Positions 63,183 to 64,000 of a stretch of DNA of 64,000 bases are shown in pieces. A program made the translations under genes and the position numbers. The DNA is from Rheum nobile (Eukaryota > Streptophyta > Magnoliopsida > Caryophyllales > Polygonaceae), in the NCBI GenBank assembly GCA_027886185.1, contig WOAB01000723.1, positions 1,488,001-1,552,000 of the forward strand, read 5' to 3'. The notes below the pieces were generated by a model. The model worked only from the letters and a program-made list of their open reading frames with translations, did not search any database and was not told where the DNA came from. Position 1 is the stretch's first letter. The number at the start of each line of letters is the position of its first letter.

Positions 63183-64000
63183 GGAACCATTCGAACAGTT
63201 TCGTATGGAACTAGGTATGATCTCTCTCAACTAACCATCTACCTATTGTGTTCCCTCGATGACTGGCTAAATTACTACGTAAACTGTGAAAGTGTAAATG
63301 TCATGTCTTGATCTGCATACTTTCCCTTGATCATTGTTTGAACAACATGCTTAAACTTTTGCTTGTGCTTCGCATATGTGCAAAATTTTGTGCATGATCA
63401 TCTATGATGTCATTGTAATTCATGAAATAGTATTCTTTCGGCCCAAAAGAGTCAACTTGATGCATTGATCCCTCACTATAAGCTCAAATGATTGTTGACT
63501 CTACAACTTACCCTAGCCATCATGCTGGATGCTTCCTATGAGCCCCTCTAATCATCCATATATGGGAGCCTCTCATTCATGATTAAACACTGTTAAAAAT
63601 TCTCGTATATTTTTGTGTGATGTTCTTTGTACCCTATCTGGTAACGTTATCCCCACATCGCACACTTCTACTTTTTCGGTAAGGCGGGAAAATGAATCGT
63701 CTCCCTGTGGTCTACAGCAGTGATTTGAATGATTTGATGGGTAATTATGGCTTGCAACTGTGCTTGGGAAGCGATGCATGCATTTAGGGTTGAAGTGACG
63801 ACCGTGTGATATGATGGGCTCGAGAATTGTGGGCTTTGATGAATCTAGACAGAAGTTACTGAGTTTTATTTTGGAAGGTGAAGATATCGGTTGCATATCC
63901 TTGGGAAAGATAGAAGATATCAACGTTATCTTTGGCAACCGAACATATTTTGCGGATTCTATATATTCGGCTCCTCCAGGTATTCTCTCCTCACCACCTT
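63183..64000 (+). other. copia 3' region after pol
   Basis: No gene above chance. SIRE-type elements often have a long 3' region, sometimes with an env-like frame; none is visible here. No PPT plus LTR start is recognised before the window ends. Confidence 0.55.

Larger units (their letters stand above)
49405..64000 (+). mobile_element. SIRE/Maximus-like Ty1/copia retrotransposon, runs past the window end
   Basis: 5' LTR, Met-tRNA PBS, gag with two zinc knuckles, then PR, IN, RT, RNase H in copia order (IN before RT). Long gag with an acidic/coiled-coil stretch and second knuckle fits the SIRE/Maximus clade. It is interrupted in gag by a solo LTR (50227-52129) and in integrase by element B (54730-60271). 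The 3' LTR is not reached by 64000. Confidence 0.88.

Noticed and set aside
63573..64000. Env-like frame or 3' LTR of the copia element
   Set aside because: No frame with membrane segments or coiled coil, and no repeat of the 5' LTR start before the window ends.
1..64000. A new defence, metabolic or regulatory gene system
   Set aside because: All confidently read proteins are transposon proteins; no cluster of host genes is present. The unusual content is in non-coding transposon structure.

Overview
The window is plant nuclear DNA, almost certainly from an angiosperm and most likely a eudicot. It contains a MULE with spliced introns and an OTU domain, a plant hAT, a plant L1-type LINE, tRNA-derived SINEs, a Helitron, and Ty1/copia and Ty3/gypsy elements primed by initiator-Met or Asp tRNA. 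It is a dense stack of nested transposable elements. I see no convincing intact host gene; the only host-gene candidate is a 61-codon RNase H-like exon fragment at about 12.8 kb.

Layout. 0.26-1.35 kb: two adjacent tandem arrays (about 41 bp and 69 bp units). 1.47-4.78 kb (-): a spliced MULE transposase gene with a C-terminal OTU-type cysteine-protease domain, broken by two in-frame stops. 5.82-12.82 kb: a hAT transposon with a perfect 8-bp target duplication (GTTACAGG). Its transposase (-) has one internal amber codon and a huge Val-Gly/Val-Asp dipeptide tract. Nested in it is a Tekay-like solo LTR (5-bp duplication GCTAA) that carries SINEs, two of which form a 206-bp-arm palindrome. 13.55-14.09 kb: a foldback MITE. 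14.15-24.66 kb: a GTGCAC-rich degenerate repeat split by a Tekay-like chromovirus with near-identical 2.5-kb LTRs but a dead interior. 24.7-26.5 kb: a TIR-bordered element filled with ATGAACAC/GTGTTCAT repeats. 26.63-49.4 kb (-): a LINE split at a 5-bp duplication by element A.

Element A (30.17-47.71 kb, +) is an Athila/Tat-like element with gag and protease but no RT or integrase. Inside A sits an 8.3-kb CRM-like chromovirus (37.16-45.44 kb, -; duplication CCGAG) whose polyprotein runs into its own LTR. A later 2.8-kb tandem duplication copied part of A, one LTR and part of pol. 49.4 kb to the window end (+): a SIRE/Maximus-like copia element. Its gag is split by a 1.9-kb solo LTR (duplication AATAT) that contains a 543-bp Helitron. 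Its integrase is split by element B (54.73-60.27 kb, -; duplication ATGAC), a young, protease-only relative of A.

At four insertion sites the interrupted reading frame is restored exactly when the insert and one duplication copy are removed, so the nesting order is secure: LINE > A > CRM-like > segmental duplication; copia > solo LTR > Helitron; copia > B; hAT > solo LTR > SINEs.

The genes work together only as transposon machinery. Several elements (A, B, the Tekay-like copy) lack working enzymes yet have similar LTR pairs, which implies mobilisation in trans. The most interesting signals are non-coding. GC-rich palindromic motif clusters recur in the LTRs of unrelated families. A leader hairpin and a 3' block are conserved between A and B. 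Several templated-repair scars are visible. Percent identities quoted are by-eye estimates.
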